This document shows positions 36,483-45,929 of a stretch of 64,000 bases of DNA, in pieces. The stretch comes from Lachnospiraceae bacterium (lineage in GTDB: Bacteria > Bacillota > Clostridia > Lachnospirales > Lachnospiraceae). Position 1 is the stretch's first letter. Each line of letters begins with the position of its first letter. A model generated the notes under the pieces. That model was not told the origin of the DNA, ran no database searches, and was given only the letters and a program-made list of their open reading frames with translations. The position numbers and the translations under genes were made by a program. The DNA lies in assembly GCA_900753305.1 (NCBI GenBank), contig CAADYR010000171.1:27524-91523 (forward strand), in the 5' to 3' direction.

Positions 36483-36513
36483 CCTTAGAACCAATTCGGT
36501 TTTAAGGTTTTTT
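36483..36513 (+). terminator. terminator of tRNA-Glu
   Basis: CCTTA-g-AACC, loop AATTC, GGTT-t-TAAGG, then TTTTTT. Confidence 0.88.
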
Positions 36514-36556
36514 GTTTTATACGATAAATGTTAACGATTTTTTCATATTTATAATC

Positions 36557-36585
36557 TTGTTATGTAACTTTAGTTACTGTATAAT
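36557..36585 (+). promoter_or_regulatory. citrate synthase promoter with a dyad in the spacer
   Basis: TTGTTA at 36557-36562 and TATAAT at 36580-36585 with a 17-base spacer. The spacer holds the inverted repeat GTAACT-TT-AGTTAC (36564-36577), well placed for a repressor. The leader then contains two perfect hairpins (GTGCG..CGCAC and TGCTATAC..GTATAGCA). Confidence 0.7.
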
Positions 36586-36599
36586 AAAGTATATCTAGT

Positions 36600-36649
36600 T
36601 GTGCGCTTAACGCACTATCGCAACTGCTATACGTTCTGTATAGCATAAT
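36600..36649 (+). repeat. two consecutive perfect leader hairpins before citrate synthase
   Basis: GTGCG-CTTAA-CGCAC at about 36601-36615 and TGCTATAC-GTTCT-GTATAGCA at about 36626-36646, both in the untranslated leader. Neither is followed by a T-run. Confidence 0.65.
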
Positions 36650-36681
36650 CACATGTTTTTATGAAGAAAGGGTGTTATAGA

Positions 36682-38124
36682 TTGGGAAAAAAGAGTGAAG
36701 AGGCAATCAGAAACTTTACGCATAAATATTCACAGGTCTGTGTAGATAATAATGCGATCAATCCAGAACTGTTCAGTGAGTACGGTGTAAAAAGAGGATT
36801 ACGTGATAAAAACGGTAAAGGCGTATTATCAGGACTGACTAATATTTCCATGATCAAATCCTCAGAAGAAATAGATGGCAAGACAGTTCCCTGTGATGGA
36901 CAGTTGTACTACAGGGGCTACAATATTTTTGACCTTGTACGTGGTTTTCAGGCAGACGGCAGATTCGGTTTTGACGAATGTGCATATCTCCTGCTTTTTG
37001 GAGAACTGCCTACAGCAGATCAGTTGATGGATTTTAAGAAAACACTTGCCTATAGTATGACATTACCTACGAACTTTGTAAGAGATGTTATTATGAAAGC
37101 ACCAAGTCACGATATAATGAATTCTTTGACCAAGAGTGTGCTCACTCTTGCATCTTATGATGATAATGTATCTGACCTGTCATTAGACAATGTTCTTCGG
37201 CAGAGCCTGATGCTTATCAGTGTATTTCCTATGTTATCTGTATATGGCTATCATGCTTATAATCATTATGAATGTGATGACAGCTTATATATTCACAGAC
37301 CAGACCCTACACTTTCAACTGCAGAGAATCTTCTCAGAATGTTAAGACCGGATAAGTCCTACACACCGACAGAGGCGAAGGTACTGGATGCGGCACTTGT
37401 ATTACATATGGAACATGGTGGTGGTAATAACTCGACCTTCACAACCAGAGTTGTTACAAGCTCAGGTTCTGATACCTATTCTGTCATTGCAGCAGCCCTG
37501 TCCTCTCTGAAGGGACCGAAACATGGTGGTGCTAATATCAAGGTAGTACAGATGATGGAAGATCTGCGCAGAAATGTAGAGGATACAACAGATGAAGATG
37601 CAGTACGTGCTTATCTGTACCGCCTGCTTAATAAGGAAGCCTTTGACAGAAGCGGTCTGATCTATGGTATGGGACATGCGGTATATTCTATTTCAGACCC
37701 AAGAGCCAGAGTATTCAAGAGCTTCGTAGAGAAGCTGGCTGATGAGAAGAAGCATCATAAGGATTTTGAACTGTATTCCATGATCGAGCGCCTGGCACCG
37801 GAAGTAATTGCCGAAAAATGCAGAATCTATAAGGGCGTTAGTGCAAATGTTGACTTTTACAGCGGTTTTGTATACAGTCTGCTTGGGATTCCTCTTGAAC
37901 TGTATACTCCGATCTTTGCGATTGCCAGAATCGTTGGCTGGAGCGCACACAGAATGGAAGAGTTGATCAATGTAGATAAGATCATCAGACCTGCTTACAA
38001 GAGTATCGTGACACTGAAACCTTATCAGACCTTGAAAGAGCGTTCCACACCGAAGCTGGATGGAAAGGATAATAAAGTCTATAAAATTGAAATGAATTCA
38101 GAAACAGAAGGCGGAGAATCCTGA
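36682..38124 (+). CDS. citrate synthase
   Basis: Condenses acetyl-CoA and oxaloacetate to citrate, or propionyl-CoA in methylcitrate synthases. The three catalytic residues are visible: His in KGPKHGGANIKV, His in YGMGHAVYSISDPRA and Asp in ANVDFYSGFVY. The fold is the standard two-domain citrate synthase, about 480 residues. Two starts are possible: ATG 36661 without a ribosome site, or TTG 36682 preceded by GAAAGGG; I prefer the latter. The rest of the oxidative TCA branch is not in the window. The operator-like dyad and leader hairpins suggest regulated expression, perhaps by carbon or glutamate supply. Confidence 0.9.
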   Translation: MGKKSEEAIRNFTHKYSQVCVDNNAINPELFSEYGVKRGLRDKNGKGVLSGLTNISMIKSSEEIDGKTVPCDGQLYYRGYNIFDLVRGFQADGRFGFDECAYLLLFGELPTADQLMDFKKTLAYSMTLPTNFVRDVIMKAPSHDIMNSLTKSVLTLASYDDNVSDLSLDNVLRQSLMLISVFPMLSVYGYHAYNHYECDDSLYIHRPDPTLSTAENLLRMLRPDKSYTPTEAKVLDAALVLHMEHGGGNNSTFTTRVVTSSGSDTYSVIAAALSSLKGPKHGGANIKVVQMMEDLRRNVEDTTDEDAVRAYLYRLLNKEAFDRSGLIYGMGHAVYSISDPRARVFKSFVEKLADEKKHHKDFELYSMIERLAPEVIAEKCRIYKGVSANVDFYSGFVYSLLGIPLELYTPIFAIARIVGWSAHRMEELINVDKIIRPAYKSIVTLKPYQTLKERSTPKLDGKDNKVYKIEMNSETEGGES

Positions 38125-38159
38125 CCTTTTCCAGGATAATAAAGAATAGCAAAATAGAA

Positions 38160-38216
38160 AGCAGTGATTTCTAATGTAAATTGAATTAGAAATACACTGC
38201 TTTTTGTGTATAAAAA
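38160..38216 (+). terminator. terminator after citrate synthase
   Basis: A long stem: AGCAGTG and TTCTAAT pair with ATTAGAA and CACTGCT around a short loop, then TTTTT. Confidence 0.9.
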
Positions 38217-38234
38217 TCATCCGCAGAAAACTGT

Positions 38235-39563
38235 ATGTATGAACTTGCGGAGTTAGGAGCACGTTCGATCGACTTGCAGTACAGGGCAAAGCAGGATGTA
38301 ACCACACAGGATCTGGAAGATCTGCTTAAGAGTGTGCAGATTGAAGGGATTACATCCAGTTATATGTATGTTGTAGATAATGATAATTTATTTGTTTATC
38401 ATAAAAGACCGGAAAAAATAGGAACGGTTGTCGCAAATAATGTTATCAAACAGCTTAATGAGGATATCAAAAATAACAATACATACAAAGAAAGTGACAT
38501 CATTAATTATGTAGATGAAAATGGTGTTACCAAATATGCTGCATATGCGGTATCAGATACAAACAAGTGGATATCTGTTATTGTATGTGATGAAGATGAC
38601 GCCATGAAAAATATCAGTATGATCCAGAGCAGCAGTATGGTAGTATTGCTTGTGATGGCAGCTATTATGTTGGTTATAGGATATGTGCTTGCACTTAAAA
38701 TTACCAACCCGATTGCAGTTATGACAGGTGCGATCAAGGATATGGCATCCTTTGATTTCACTCAATCCGGTAAGCTGGATATTTTCAAACACAAAAGTGA
38801 TGAAACAGGAGAAATGGAAAGACAGATATTTACGATGGAAGATAATTTGCAACAGATAGTATCTTCAATAAAAGACATGTCTGTTCAGATGTCTGAGAAT
38901 GCCAGAAATCTCGTTAAGGTTACGGAAAATATCAATCAGGCAAGTACAGATAATTCCGCGACTTCTGAAGAGCTTGCAACCAGTATGGAAGAGACTTCTG
39001 CAACAGCAATAGCGATTGACTCCAATATGGGTTCCATTTTAAACAATACAGAAGTGATTGATAAGAAATCTCAAAATGGTGTAGCGATGGCAAGTGAAAT
39101 TAATACCAGAGCAATGGATATGAATAAAAATGCTGTTGAGTCCAACAATAAAACCATGGAAATGTATAATGATGTAAAGGATAAGACACAGAAGGCAATC
39201 GAACAGTCCAAAGCAGTTGAGAAGGTTAATGTACTTGCAACCGCTATTCAGAAAATTGCAGATCAAACAAGTCTGTTGTCCTTAAATGCATCAATAGAGG
39301 CAGCAAGAGTAGGAGAAGCAGGAAAAGGCTTTGCAGTTGTTGCAGGGGAGATCGGGCAATTGGCTTCCCAGTCAACCAGTACTGTAAAAAGTATTATGGA
39401 AATTGTAGCAGAAGTTAATGCTGCTGTAAAAAATATGGATATAATAGTTGCAGAAAAGACAACACAGGTTGTTACATTGTCAGATGAAGTTATGAATGTT
39501 GTAAATAGCACTAATGAAGACTCTGAAACACTGAGCAGGATTGCAGATCAATTTATTTTATAA
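38235..39563 (+). pseudogene. methyl-accepting chemotaxis protein, 5'-truncated and altered at the 3' end
   Basis: The open frame starts mid-way in a Cache sensor domain (ITSSYMYVVDNDNLFVYHKRPEKIG), without the first transmembrane helix or the first half of the sensor. The second helix (VVLLVMAAIMLVIGYVLAL), a HAMP region and the signalling tip QTSLLSLNASIEAARVGEAGKGFAVVA follow. After the tip the return helix is unusually short and joins abruptly to SETLSRIADQFIL. It begins only a few bases after a strong terminator, without a ribosome site, so expression is unlikely. It converges on a complete receptor and may be its decayed relative. Confidence 0.7.
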
Positions 39564-39586
39564 AAGGAAAAGGCAATACACTATGT

Positions 39587-39631
39587 AAAAAGGCACGTGA
39601 ATGTATTAGAATATACACTCCTGTGCCTTTT
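39587..39631. terminator. bidirectional terminator between convergent receptor genes
   Basis: AAAAGGCAC and GTGCCTTTT pair, with an inner TGTAT/ATACA pair. A/T runs flank both sides. Confidence 0.8.
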
Positions 39632-39644
39632 AAATATAGCATTA

Positions 39645-41642
39645 TTAATCAATGATAAATCTGTTCATATGGTTTTTGAGAGCATCAGCAGTTAAAGCCA
39701 GAGCTTGAGATTCCTGTTTTATGTCTGCACTGTTTTGGGATACAGTATTGGATAATTCCTGAATATTAGCGGCTGTAGCTTCTATCTCCGTGGCAGATGC
39801 AGATTGTTCTTCTGTAATGGCAGCCATATTTGTTGACACATCATTTACGTGATAAATCTGGTTGATGATATTATGGACAATTTCATCTGTCTGCTGGATG
39901 CTTTCATATATTTTATTAAATTGAGCAGTAGCAGAGTCAACTGCGTCTGAGCTTGTTTTGATCTGTTCCATACTTTGTTGGCTGCGGGATACAGTTTGTT
40001 CTATCTGCTGAACGACGGTATTGATCAATACAGAGATTTCATCGGCAGCCGAGGCGGAAGTTTCTGCGAGTTTTTTTATCTGTGTGGCAACTACAGCAAA
40101 ACCGCTGCCTGCTTCGCCGGCTCTTGCAGCTTCGATACTGGCGTTTAGAGATAATAAATTTGTTTCCTCTGCAATATCTCTGATAGCAGTAGTGATTTCG
40201 TCTATTTTCACAGCAGCAGCTCCTACATCAGAGATAGACTGTTCAAGCTCGGTCATGCTTTGAGTTACATTTTGCATACATTCTGTAACATGAGACATGC
40301 TGAGTTGACCTTCAGAGGCAGAAGAAATCGTGGTTTCCATATTTTGAAGGGCATGGTTGCCGGATTCATTAGTTTCGGATACTACTTGTGCCAGAGTTGT
40401 GGCATTATCTGCAATAACATTGATAGAATCAGCAAGTTCTTCAAGAGTATGGCGCATCTGCTCCATGGATTCAGCCTGACCGGAAGCCGAATCATATAAG
40501 GTAGTTGCTACCTGATGACTGGATCTGGCCTGGGAATCCATTTCAGTAGCGACCTGAGAAACAGCACCCAGTACATCACGCATAGTTTTTAAAAAGATTT
40601 TCATATTCTGAGCCATTATGGACATTTCATCATTTCCGGTAACATCAATATCAACTGTGAAATTGCCGCTTGTGACGGTTTCAATGGCGGTTGTCATTGT
40701 ATGAATAGGTTTGGTAATATGGTTGATCAAAAGTGTCATACAAATGCACAGGATGATTATAACGGCAAGTCCAATTCCTGCCAACATGATCTGTAGTCTG
40801 GTAATATCACTGTAGATATTGGACTCTAATCCACGAGATATGATATACCAGTTAGTGCCTGTAATATTTTGGATGTTGACCATATATGTACCATCAACGG
40901 AGGAATATTGTATACAAGAAGTATTACCGGATGAAATATCCATATATAGATTCTGATAAAATGGATCTGAACATTCTGCAACAGGAGTACCTATAAGAGA
41001 AACATCTTTATGTGCCAAAATGGAAGTAGATACTGTATCCAGGATAAAGGCATCTCCATTGCCGGCTACTTCCATGACATCAACAATTTCAGAAAGAACA
41101 GAAAGGCTTACATCAGCAGCCGCTACTGCGGTTTTTCCATTCAGATTATCCAGCCGCCGGCTGGCGGTTATAATGTATTCTCCAGTCAGAGCGTCAATGT
41201 ATGGTTCTCCAAATTCAAAAGTGTCATGGGTTAATCCTTCCGTGTACCAGGTTGATTGACGAATATCAGTATCGGGTTCCCAACCGGAAGCATCCAGTAC
41301 TTTACCGTCGTCATATCCGATATACATACCGTTTGGAAAATCTTCATAAGTGTTTAAAAATTGCATTTCGTAAGTGAGAATCTGCTCATCAGACATATTA
41401 AGATGAAGAATACTATCTACAGCGGTATCAAGGACAGTCAGATTAGATGCTTCCCAGGATAGTATTTGGTTGATACTGACTGAACTTTCAGCCTGCATTA
41501 AATTATCTGTTTTGTTCTGTATAATTTTTTTGGACTGTATATAAACAATCATTAGGATCAAAATAAATGAAAATGCAACCAAAGGCAGAAAAAAAGCAAG
41601 AAGTTTACTTTTTATACTGCCTCTTTTTTTCTTGTTACTCAT
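39645..41642 (-). CDS. methyl-accepting chemotaxis protein with dCache sensor
   Basis: A 665-residue receptor. It has a transmembrane helix at about 13-32, a periplasm-equivalent double-Cache domain at about 40-270 (MYIGYDDGKVLDASGW, RQSTWYTEG, EPYIDALTGEYIITAS), a second helix at about 282-305, HAMP, then the signalling domain with AEETNLLSLNASIEAARAGEAGSGFAVVA. The external domain resembles sensors of amino acids or organic acids. A GGTGGAGG site precedes the ATG at 41642. It is the only complete Cache-type receptor in the window. Confidence 0.93.
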   Translation of the reverse strand: MSNKKKRGSIKSKLLAFFLPLVAFSFILILMIVYIQSKKIIQNKTDNLMQAESSVSINQILSWEASNLTVLDTAVDSILHLNMSDEQILTYEMQFLNTYEDFPNGMYIGYDDGKVLDASGWEPDTDIRQSTWYTEGLTHDTFEFGEPYIDALTGEYIITASRRLDNLNGKTAVAAADVSLSVLSEIVDVMEVAGNGDAFILDTVSTSILAHKDVSLIGTPVAECSDPFYQNLYMDISSGNTSCIQYSSVDGTYMVNIQNITGTNWYIISRGLESNIYSDITRLQIMLAGIGLAVIIILCICMTLLINHITKPIHTMTTAIETVTSGNFTVDIDVTGNDEMSIMAQNMKIFLKTMRDVLGAVSQVATEMDSQARSSHQVATTLYDSASGQAESMEQMRHTLEELADSINVIADNATTLAQVVSETNESGNHALQNMETTISSASEGQLSMSHVTECMQNVTQSMTELEQSISDVGAAAVKIDEITTAIRDIAEETNLLSLNASIEAARAGEAGSGFAVVATQIKKLAETSASAADEISVLINTVVQQIEQTVSRSQQSMEQIKTSSDAVDSATAQFNKIYESIQQTDEIVHNIINQIYHVNDVSTNMAAITEEQSASATEIEATAANIQELSNTVSQNSADIKQESQALALTADALKNHMNRFIID

Positions 41643-41700
41643 AATTGAGACACCTCCACCTAAATATAAAAGATATGCATATTATATACAGTATACATAG

Positions 41701-41734
41701 AATATTCAATTATTTAATTAAATAATTGAATATT
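41701..41734. promoter_or_regulatory. perfect 34-bp AT-rich palindrome
   Basis: 17 bases (AATATTCAATTATTTAA) followed at once by their exact reverse complement. It lies 59 bases ahead of the chemotaxis receptor start and about 170 bases ahead of the sigma-factor fragment. A protein-binding site is more likely than a terminator, as it lies in a divergent promoter region. Confidence 0.75.
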
Positions 41735-41905
41735 TGTATATAATATAAAATGTAAGTAGATATGGAAACCAGTATCATAAAAATTGTACAAAATATGTTT
41801 TAACTATGTGACCTGCATATAAGAAACTCCGTCTATATAAGTGAAGGGGTCAAAAAGGAATTCCAAAGATGCCGAAAGTACATTAATAAAGTGAGGAGAA
41901 ATGAG

Positions 41906-42286
41906 ATGGAAGATAAGGAAATTCTTGGATTGTACTGGAATCATTCTGAAAATGCCATAACAGAGACAAGAAATAAATATGGGCGGTATCTGCGTGGCAT
42001 TGCTGCAAGGATTCTGAGAAACAATGAGGATGCCGAAGAGTGCGAGAGTGATACATACGTGAAAGCCTGGGATCGGCTGCCACCGGATAAGCCGGATATT
42101 CTGTCGGCTTTTCTGGGGAAGATCACACGTAATCTGTCACTGGATTTCTATGAGAAGAAAAATGCACAGAAGCGTGGAGGTGGTGAGATACCACTGGTAC
42201 TGGAAGAACTGGAGGAATGTCTGTCAAGTCAGGACAATCCGTTGACGAAAGAACAGGTCATTGAGTTGATAAATCTTGTTCAGTAA
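41906..42286 (+). pseudogene. ECF-type sigma-70 factor lacking region 4
   Basis: A 126-residue product starting at ATG 41906 (GAGGAG upstream). Region 2 is complete: YGRYLRGIAARILRNNEDAEECESDTYVKAWD and the -10-recognition segment ITRNLSLDFYEKKNAQKRGGG. After EQVIELINLVQ a stop comes where region 4 (the -35-binding helix-turn-helix, about 60 residues) should begin. The gene that normally follows, an anti-sigma-type protein, is absent. Probably a 3' deletion. Region 2 alone could bind RNA polymerase but would not recognise promoters normally. Confidence 0.75.
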
Positions 42287-42430
42287 AATATTTTCAACAG
42301 AAATAAAGAAAAGATAATATGACCATTAAAACTTTATAATATTTTCTAATTGAGGGAAAATGACCAGAATTTGGGTGTATAATCAGAATATAAGTAACTT
42401 CAAATACAAACAGAAAGAAGGGAGCTTGTT

Positions 42431-44257
42431 ATGAAAGAGGTCAAATCACCTAAGAAGCCATTGATTTATTACTATGGAGTTGCGATTCTCGTCATTTTCC
42501 TTTTTAATATGATCGTTTCGCCATTGTTGATGAAGGGACAGGTCAAGGAAGTGGATTATGGTACGTTTATGAGCATGATCGAGGACAAGAATATCGGAGA
42601 AGTCCAGATTGATGATTCTCAGATCGTGTTTACAGACAAGGATAATCAGCAGGTCTATGAGACAGGAGCCATGAACGATCCGACTCTGACTCAGAGACTC
42701 TATGACTGTGGAGCCAAGTTCACCAGGGAAGTGGAAAAGGCAAGTTCTCCGCTGCTCAATATCTTCCTGACAGTGATTCTGCCGCTGTTGATCTTCATCG
42801 GACTGGGGCAGTACATGAGCCGTAAGCTGATCGAACAGGCTGGGGGAAAGGATGCTCTGAGCTTTGGCATGGGTAAGAGCAACGCCAAGGTGTATGTGCA
42901 GTCTACACAGGGGATTCATTTCAGCGATGTAGCCGGAGAGGATGAGGCGAAGGAAAACCTGAAAGAAATCGTAGACTATCTGCATAATCCGGACAAATAT
43001 ACAGAGGTAGGTGCATCCATGCCAAAAGGTATCCTGCTTGTAGGCCCTCCCGGAACCGGTAAAACGATGCTGGCTAAAGCAGTAGCCGGTGAAGCAAATG
43101 TACCCTTCTTCTCCATATCCGGTTCTGAATTTGTAGAGATGTTCGTTGGTATGGGCGCTTCCAAGGTACGTGATCTGTTCAAGCAGGCGAAGGAAAAAGC
43201 TCCATGTATTGTCTTTATTGATGAAATCGATGCAATTGGTAAGAAACGAGATGGACAGATCGGCGGTAATGATGAAAGAGAGCAAACTTTGAATCAGTTG
43301 CTGACAGAGATGGACGGATTTGAAGGCAATAATGGTGTTATGATCCTGGCAGCAACGAACAGACCGGAATCACTGGACCCTGCTTTGACCAGACCGGGAC
43401 GATTCGACCGTCGTGTACCGGTTGAACTTCCTGATTTACAGGGACGTGAAGCAATTCTAAAAGTACATGCCAGAAAGATCAAGGTATCGGATGATGTGGA
43501 TTTCCACACTATCGCACGTATGGCATCCGGTGCATCCGGCGCAGAACTTGCTAATATCGTGAATGAGGCAGCTCTGAGAGCTGTGCGTGATAACCGTACG
43601 ATCGTTACGGAGGCTGATCTGGAGGAAAGTATCGAAACCGTTATAGCAGGTTATCAGAAGAAAAATGCTGTCCTTTCAGAGCAGGAGAGAAAAGTGGTAT
43701 CCTATCATGAAATCGGACATGCACTGGTGGCTGCCATGCAGAGTCATTCTGCACCGGTACAGAAGATTACGATCATTCCCAGAACATCAGGTGCGCTTGG
43801 TTATACCATGCAGGTAGAGCAGGGTGATAAATACCTGATGACGAAGCAGGAAATCGAGAATAAGATTGCGACGCTGACTGGTGGACGGGCAGCAGAAGAA
43901 GTTGTTTTTGGAGAGATCACAACAGGTGCTTCCAATGATATTGAGCAGGCAACGAAGCTGGCAAGAGCCATGATCACAAGATATGGTATGAGTGATTCCT
44001 TTGACATGACCGCAATGGAAACAGTAACGAATCAGTACCTTGGTGGCGATACCTCCCTTGCATGTGCAGCAGATACACAGAAGGAAATTGACCGTCAGGT
44101 GGTTGAGGTCATCAGAACACAGCATGAAAAGGCAAAGAAGATTCTGCAGGAGAACCGTACGAAATTGGATGAACTGGCGCAGTATCTGATTGAAAAGGAA
44201 ACAATTACAGGTGAGGAATTCATGGCAATCCTGGAGAAAGAAGGAGGCGCACAGTAA
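42431..44257 (+). CDS. ftsH: ATP-dependent zinc metalloprotease FtsH
   Basis: A 608-residue membrane-anchored protease that extracts and degrades membrane and unstable cytoplasmic proteins. Helices at about 12-32 and 108-126 flank the external domain. The AAA module has GPPGTGKT, the pore motif MFVGMGA, Walker B CIVFIDEIDAIG and the SRH segment ATNRPESLDPALTRPGRFD. The peptidase zinc site reads HEIGH instead of the usual HEAGH, and the third ligand Asp lies in TTGASNDIEQAT. A TATAAT at 42378-42383 may be its -10. It is coupled to the next gene by a one-base overlap. Confidence 0.97.
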   Translation: MKEVKSPKKPLIYYYGVAILVIFLFNMIVSPLLMKGQVKEVDYGTFMSMIEDKNIGEVQIDDSQIVFTDKDNQQVYETGAMNDPTLTQRLYDCGAKFTREVEKASSPLLNIFLTVILPLLIFIGLGQYMSRKLIEQAGGKDALSFGMGKSNAKVYVQSTQGIHFSDVAGEDEAKENLKEIVDYLHNPDKYTEVGASMPKGILLVGPPGTGKTMLAKAVAGEANVPFFSISGSEFVEMFVGMGASKVRDLFKQAKEKAPCIVFIDEIDAIGKKRDGQIGGNDEREQTLNQLLTEMDGFEGNNGVMILAATNRPESLDPALTRPGRFDRRVPVELPDLQGREAILKVHARKIKVSDDVDFHTIARMASGASGAELANIVNEAALRAVRDNRTIVTEADLEESIETVIAGYQKKNAVLSEQERKVVSYHEIGHALVAAMQSHSAPVQKITIIPRTSGALGYTMQVEQGDKYLMTKQEIENKIATLTGGRAAEEVVFGEITTGASNDIEQATKLARAMITRYGMSDSFDMTAMETVTNQYLGGDTSLACAADTQKEIDRQVVEVIRTQHEKAKKILQENRTKLDELAQYLIEKETITGEEFMAILEKEGGAQ

Positions 44258-44784
44258 TGAGGAGACGTTCTGAATTTAACTGGCTGGAGCTGCTGGAGGG
44301 AGTCTTGCTTATTCTGCTTGGAATATTCAGCTTTGCCAGACCCGGCAGCGCACTGACCGGAGTTGTTATCATTTATGGACTGATCGCTATGATAACGGGA
44401 ATTGTGGATATCGTTCTGTATGTCAGGATTGAGAGACATACAGGCTTTGGACCGACAATTTCTCTGATATCAGGTATCCTTAGTGTTATGGCGGGTGTGA
44501 TGCTTCTGTGCTATCCGAATGCGGGAACGTGGATTCTTACCTTATTGATCCCCATTTGGTTCATCGCACATTGTATTTCCAGACTTTCACATCTGGGGCT
44601 GCTCAGACTATTGGCAGGCAAGGCAGGCTATTACTTTACCCTGATCGTGAATATTATCGGTATCATTTTAGGCTGTCTGATGATCTGTAATCCATGGTTT
44701 ACACTCATGTCTGTAGACTGGATCATCAGCCTGTATCTGATCCTTTTGGGTATAGATAGTATTATCCTGGCATGCTTTAAATAA
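44257..44784 (+). CDS. HdeD/DUF308 family membrane protein
   Basis: A 175-residue protein of about six membrane helices in three hairpin pairs. The repeated motif 'G.lli.lGi.....P' is visible (LLILLGIFSFARPGSALTG, ILSVMAGVMLLCYPNAGTW, IIGIILGCLMICNPWFTL), typical of DUF308 repeats of HdeD-like proteins. The family is linked to acid resistance in E. coli, but has no known role in Clostridia. It overlaps the ftsH stop codon, suggesting cotranslation. Confidence 0.85.
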   Translation: MRRRSEFNWLELLEGVLLILLGIFSFARPGSALTGVVIIYGLIAMITGIVDIVLYVRIERHTGFGPTISLISGILSVMAGVMLLCYPNAGTWILTLLIPIWFIAHCISRLSHLGLLRLLAGKAGYYFTLIVNIIGIILGCLMICNPWFTLMSVDWIISLYLILLGIDSIILACFK

Positions 44785-44936
44785 AAAGTGCTTTCCATTC
44801 ATGAGAATAACGAGTATAATACGAGTTAGACTAAACTAATTCACAAAAGTATTATGGATTCTGTGGCAAACCATTGAGTTTTCATAGAAAAAGGTGGATA
44901 ATAGTTTACGAAAATGAATGGAAGGAAGAATAAGTC

Positions 44937-45812
44937 ATGTTTGGTAAAATAGGTAGAAACGATCCCTGCTGGTGTGGCAGCGGTAAAAAATATAAAGTAT
45001 GCCATGAGGCATTTGATGAAAAAATCAATAAGTATGCACGAATGGGACATATCGTGCCGAAGCATAATATGATCAAAACACCAGAGCAGATTGAAAAGAT
45101 CAAGGAGAGCTGTAAGATCAATATTGCAGTACTTGATTATCTGGAAAAGAACATCCATGAGGGTATGAACACTGCAGAGATCGATCAGATCGTGTATGAT
45201 ATGACTACACAGATGGGTGGTATTCCCGCACCACTTAATTATGAAGGATATCCTTACAGTGTGTGTACTTCTGTAAATAATCAGGTTTGCCATGGATTTC
45301 CATCTGAAGATGTGATCCTCACAGCAGGAGATATTGTAAATGTTGACTGCTCTACCATTCTGAATGGATATTTCTCGGATTCTTCCAGAATGTTCTGTAT
45401 TGGTGAGGTAAGCCCTGAGAAGAAGAAGCTGGTAGAAATAACGAAGGAATGTGTGGAGCTTGGACTGAGAGAAGTAAAGCCATGGGGATTCCTTGGAGAT
45501 ATGGGTCAGGCAGTACATGATCATGCTTTTGCCAATGGTTATACTGTCGTTCGTGAGATCGGCGGTCATGGTGTAGGTCTGGAATTCCATGAAGATCCAT
45601 GGGTTGGCTATAATACAAAGCGTGGACAGGATATGCTGTTAGTGCCCGGTATGATTTTTACGATCGAACCTATGGTAAATATGGGTAAGCCCGATATTTA
45701 TATTGATGATGATAATGACTGGGAAGTTTATACAGAAGATGGATTGCCCTCTGCGCAGTGGGAGATCATGGTGCTCGTAACAGAGGATGGAAACGAAGTC
45801 CTTTGCTGGTAA
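44937..45812 (+). CDS. map: type I methionine aminopeptidase with N-terminal SEC-C motif
   Basis: A 291-residue enzyme that removes the initiator methionine. Residues 1-25 form a SEC-C zinc motif (GRNDPCWCGSGKKYKVCH), as in SecA, possibly for ribosome docking. The catalytic part (about 45-290) has the metal ligands D in NVDCSTILNG and SDSSRMF, H in GGHGVGLEFHEDP and E in FTIEPMVN and WEIMVLVTED. The length fits the SEC-C-bearing form common in Firmicutes. A possible promoter has TATAAT at 44815-44820. Confidence 0.95.
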   Translation: MFGKIGRNDPCWCGSGKKYKVCHEAFDEKINKYARMGHIVPKHNMIKTPEQIEKIKESCKINIAVLDYLEKNIHEGMNTAEIDQIVYDMTTQMGGIPAPLNYEGYPYSVCTSVNNQVCHGFPSEDVILTAGDIVNVDCSTILNGYFSDSSRMFCIGEVSPEKKKLVEITKECVELGLREVKPWGFLGDMGQAVHDHAFANGYTVVREIGGHGVGLEFHEDPWVGYNTKRGQDMLLVPGMIFTIEPMVNMGKPDIYIDDDNDWEVYTEDGLPSAQWEIMVLVTEDGNEVLCW

Positions 45813-45828
45813 AAATATAAAATTCAAA

Positions 45829-45861
45829 AGGTATGATGCCTGGCTGCATCATACCTTTTTG
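45829..45861 (+). terminator. terminator of map
   Basis: AAAAGGTATGATGC, loop CTGGCT, GCATCATACCTTTT, with a run of T. A perfect 14-base stem. Confidence 0.93.
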
Positions 45862-45929
45862 TACTTTTTGGTGGCTGGTTTACCGATATGACGGTGGACT
45901 ATGTATAAAACGTATGGAAACAAGGTAGA

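Noticed and set aside
40021..41259. Plus-strand ORFs opposite the large chemotaxis receptor
   Set aside because: Compositional shadows with no recognisable protein features; the minus-strand receptor explains the region.
42446..43285. 279-residue minus-strand ORF opposite ftsH
   Set aside because: It covers a highly conserved ftsH coding region and has no ribosome site or protein-like composition.
44841..45590. 249-residue minus-strand ORF opposite map
   Set aside because: Cys/His/Ile-rich shadow of the methionine aminopeptidase gene with no known domain.
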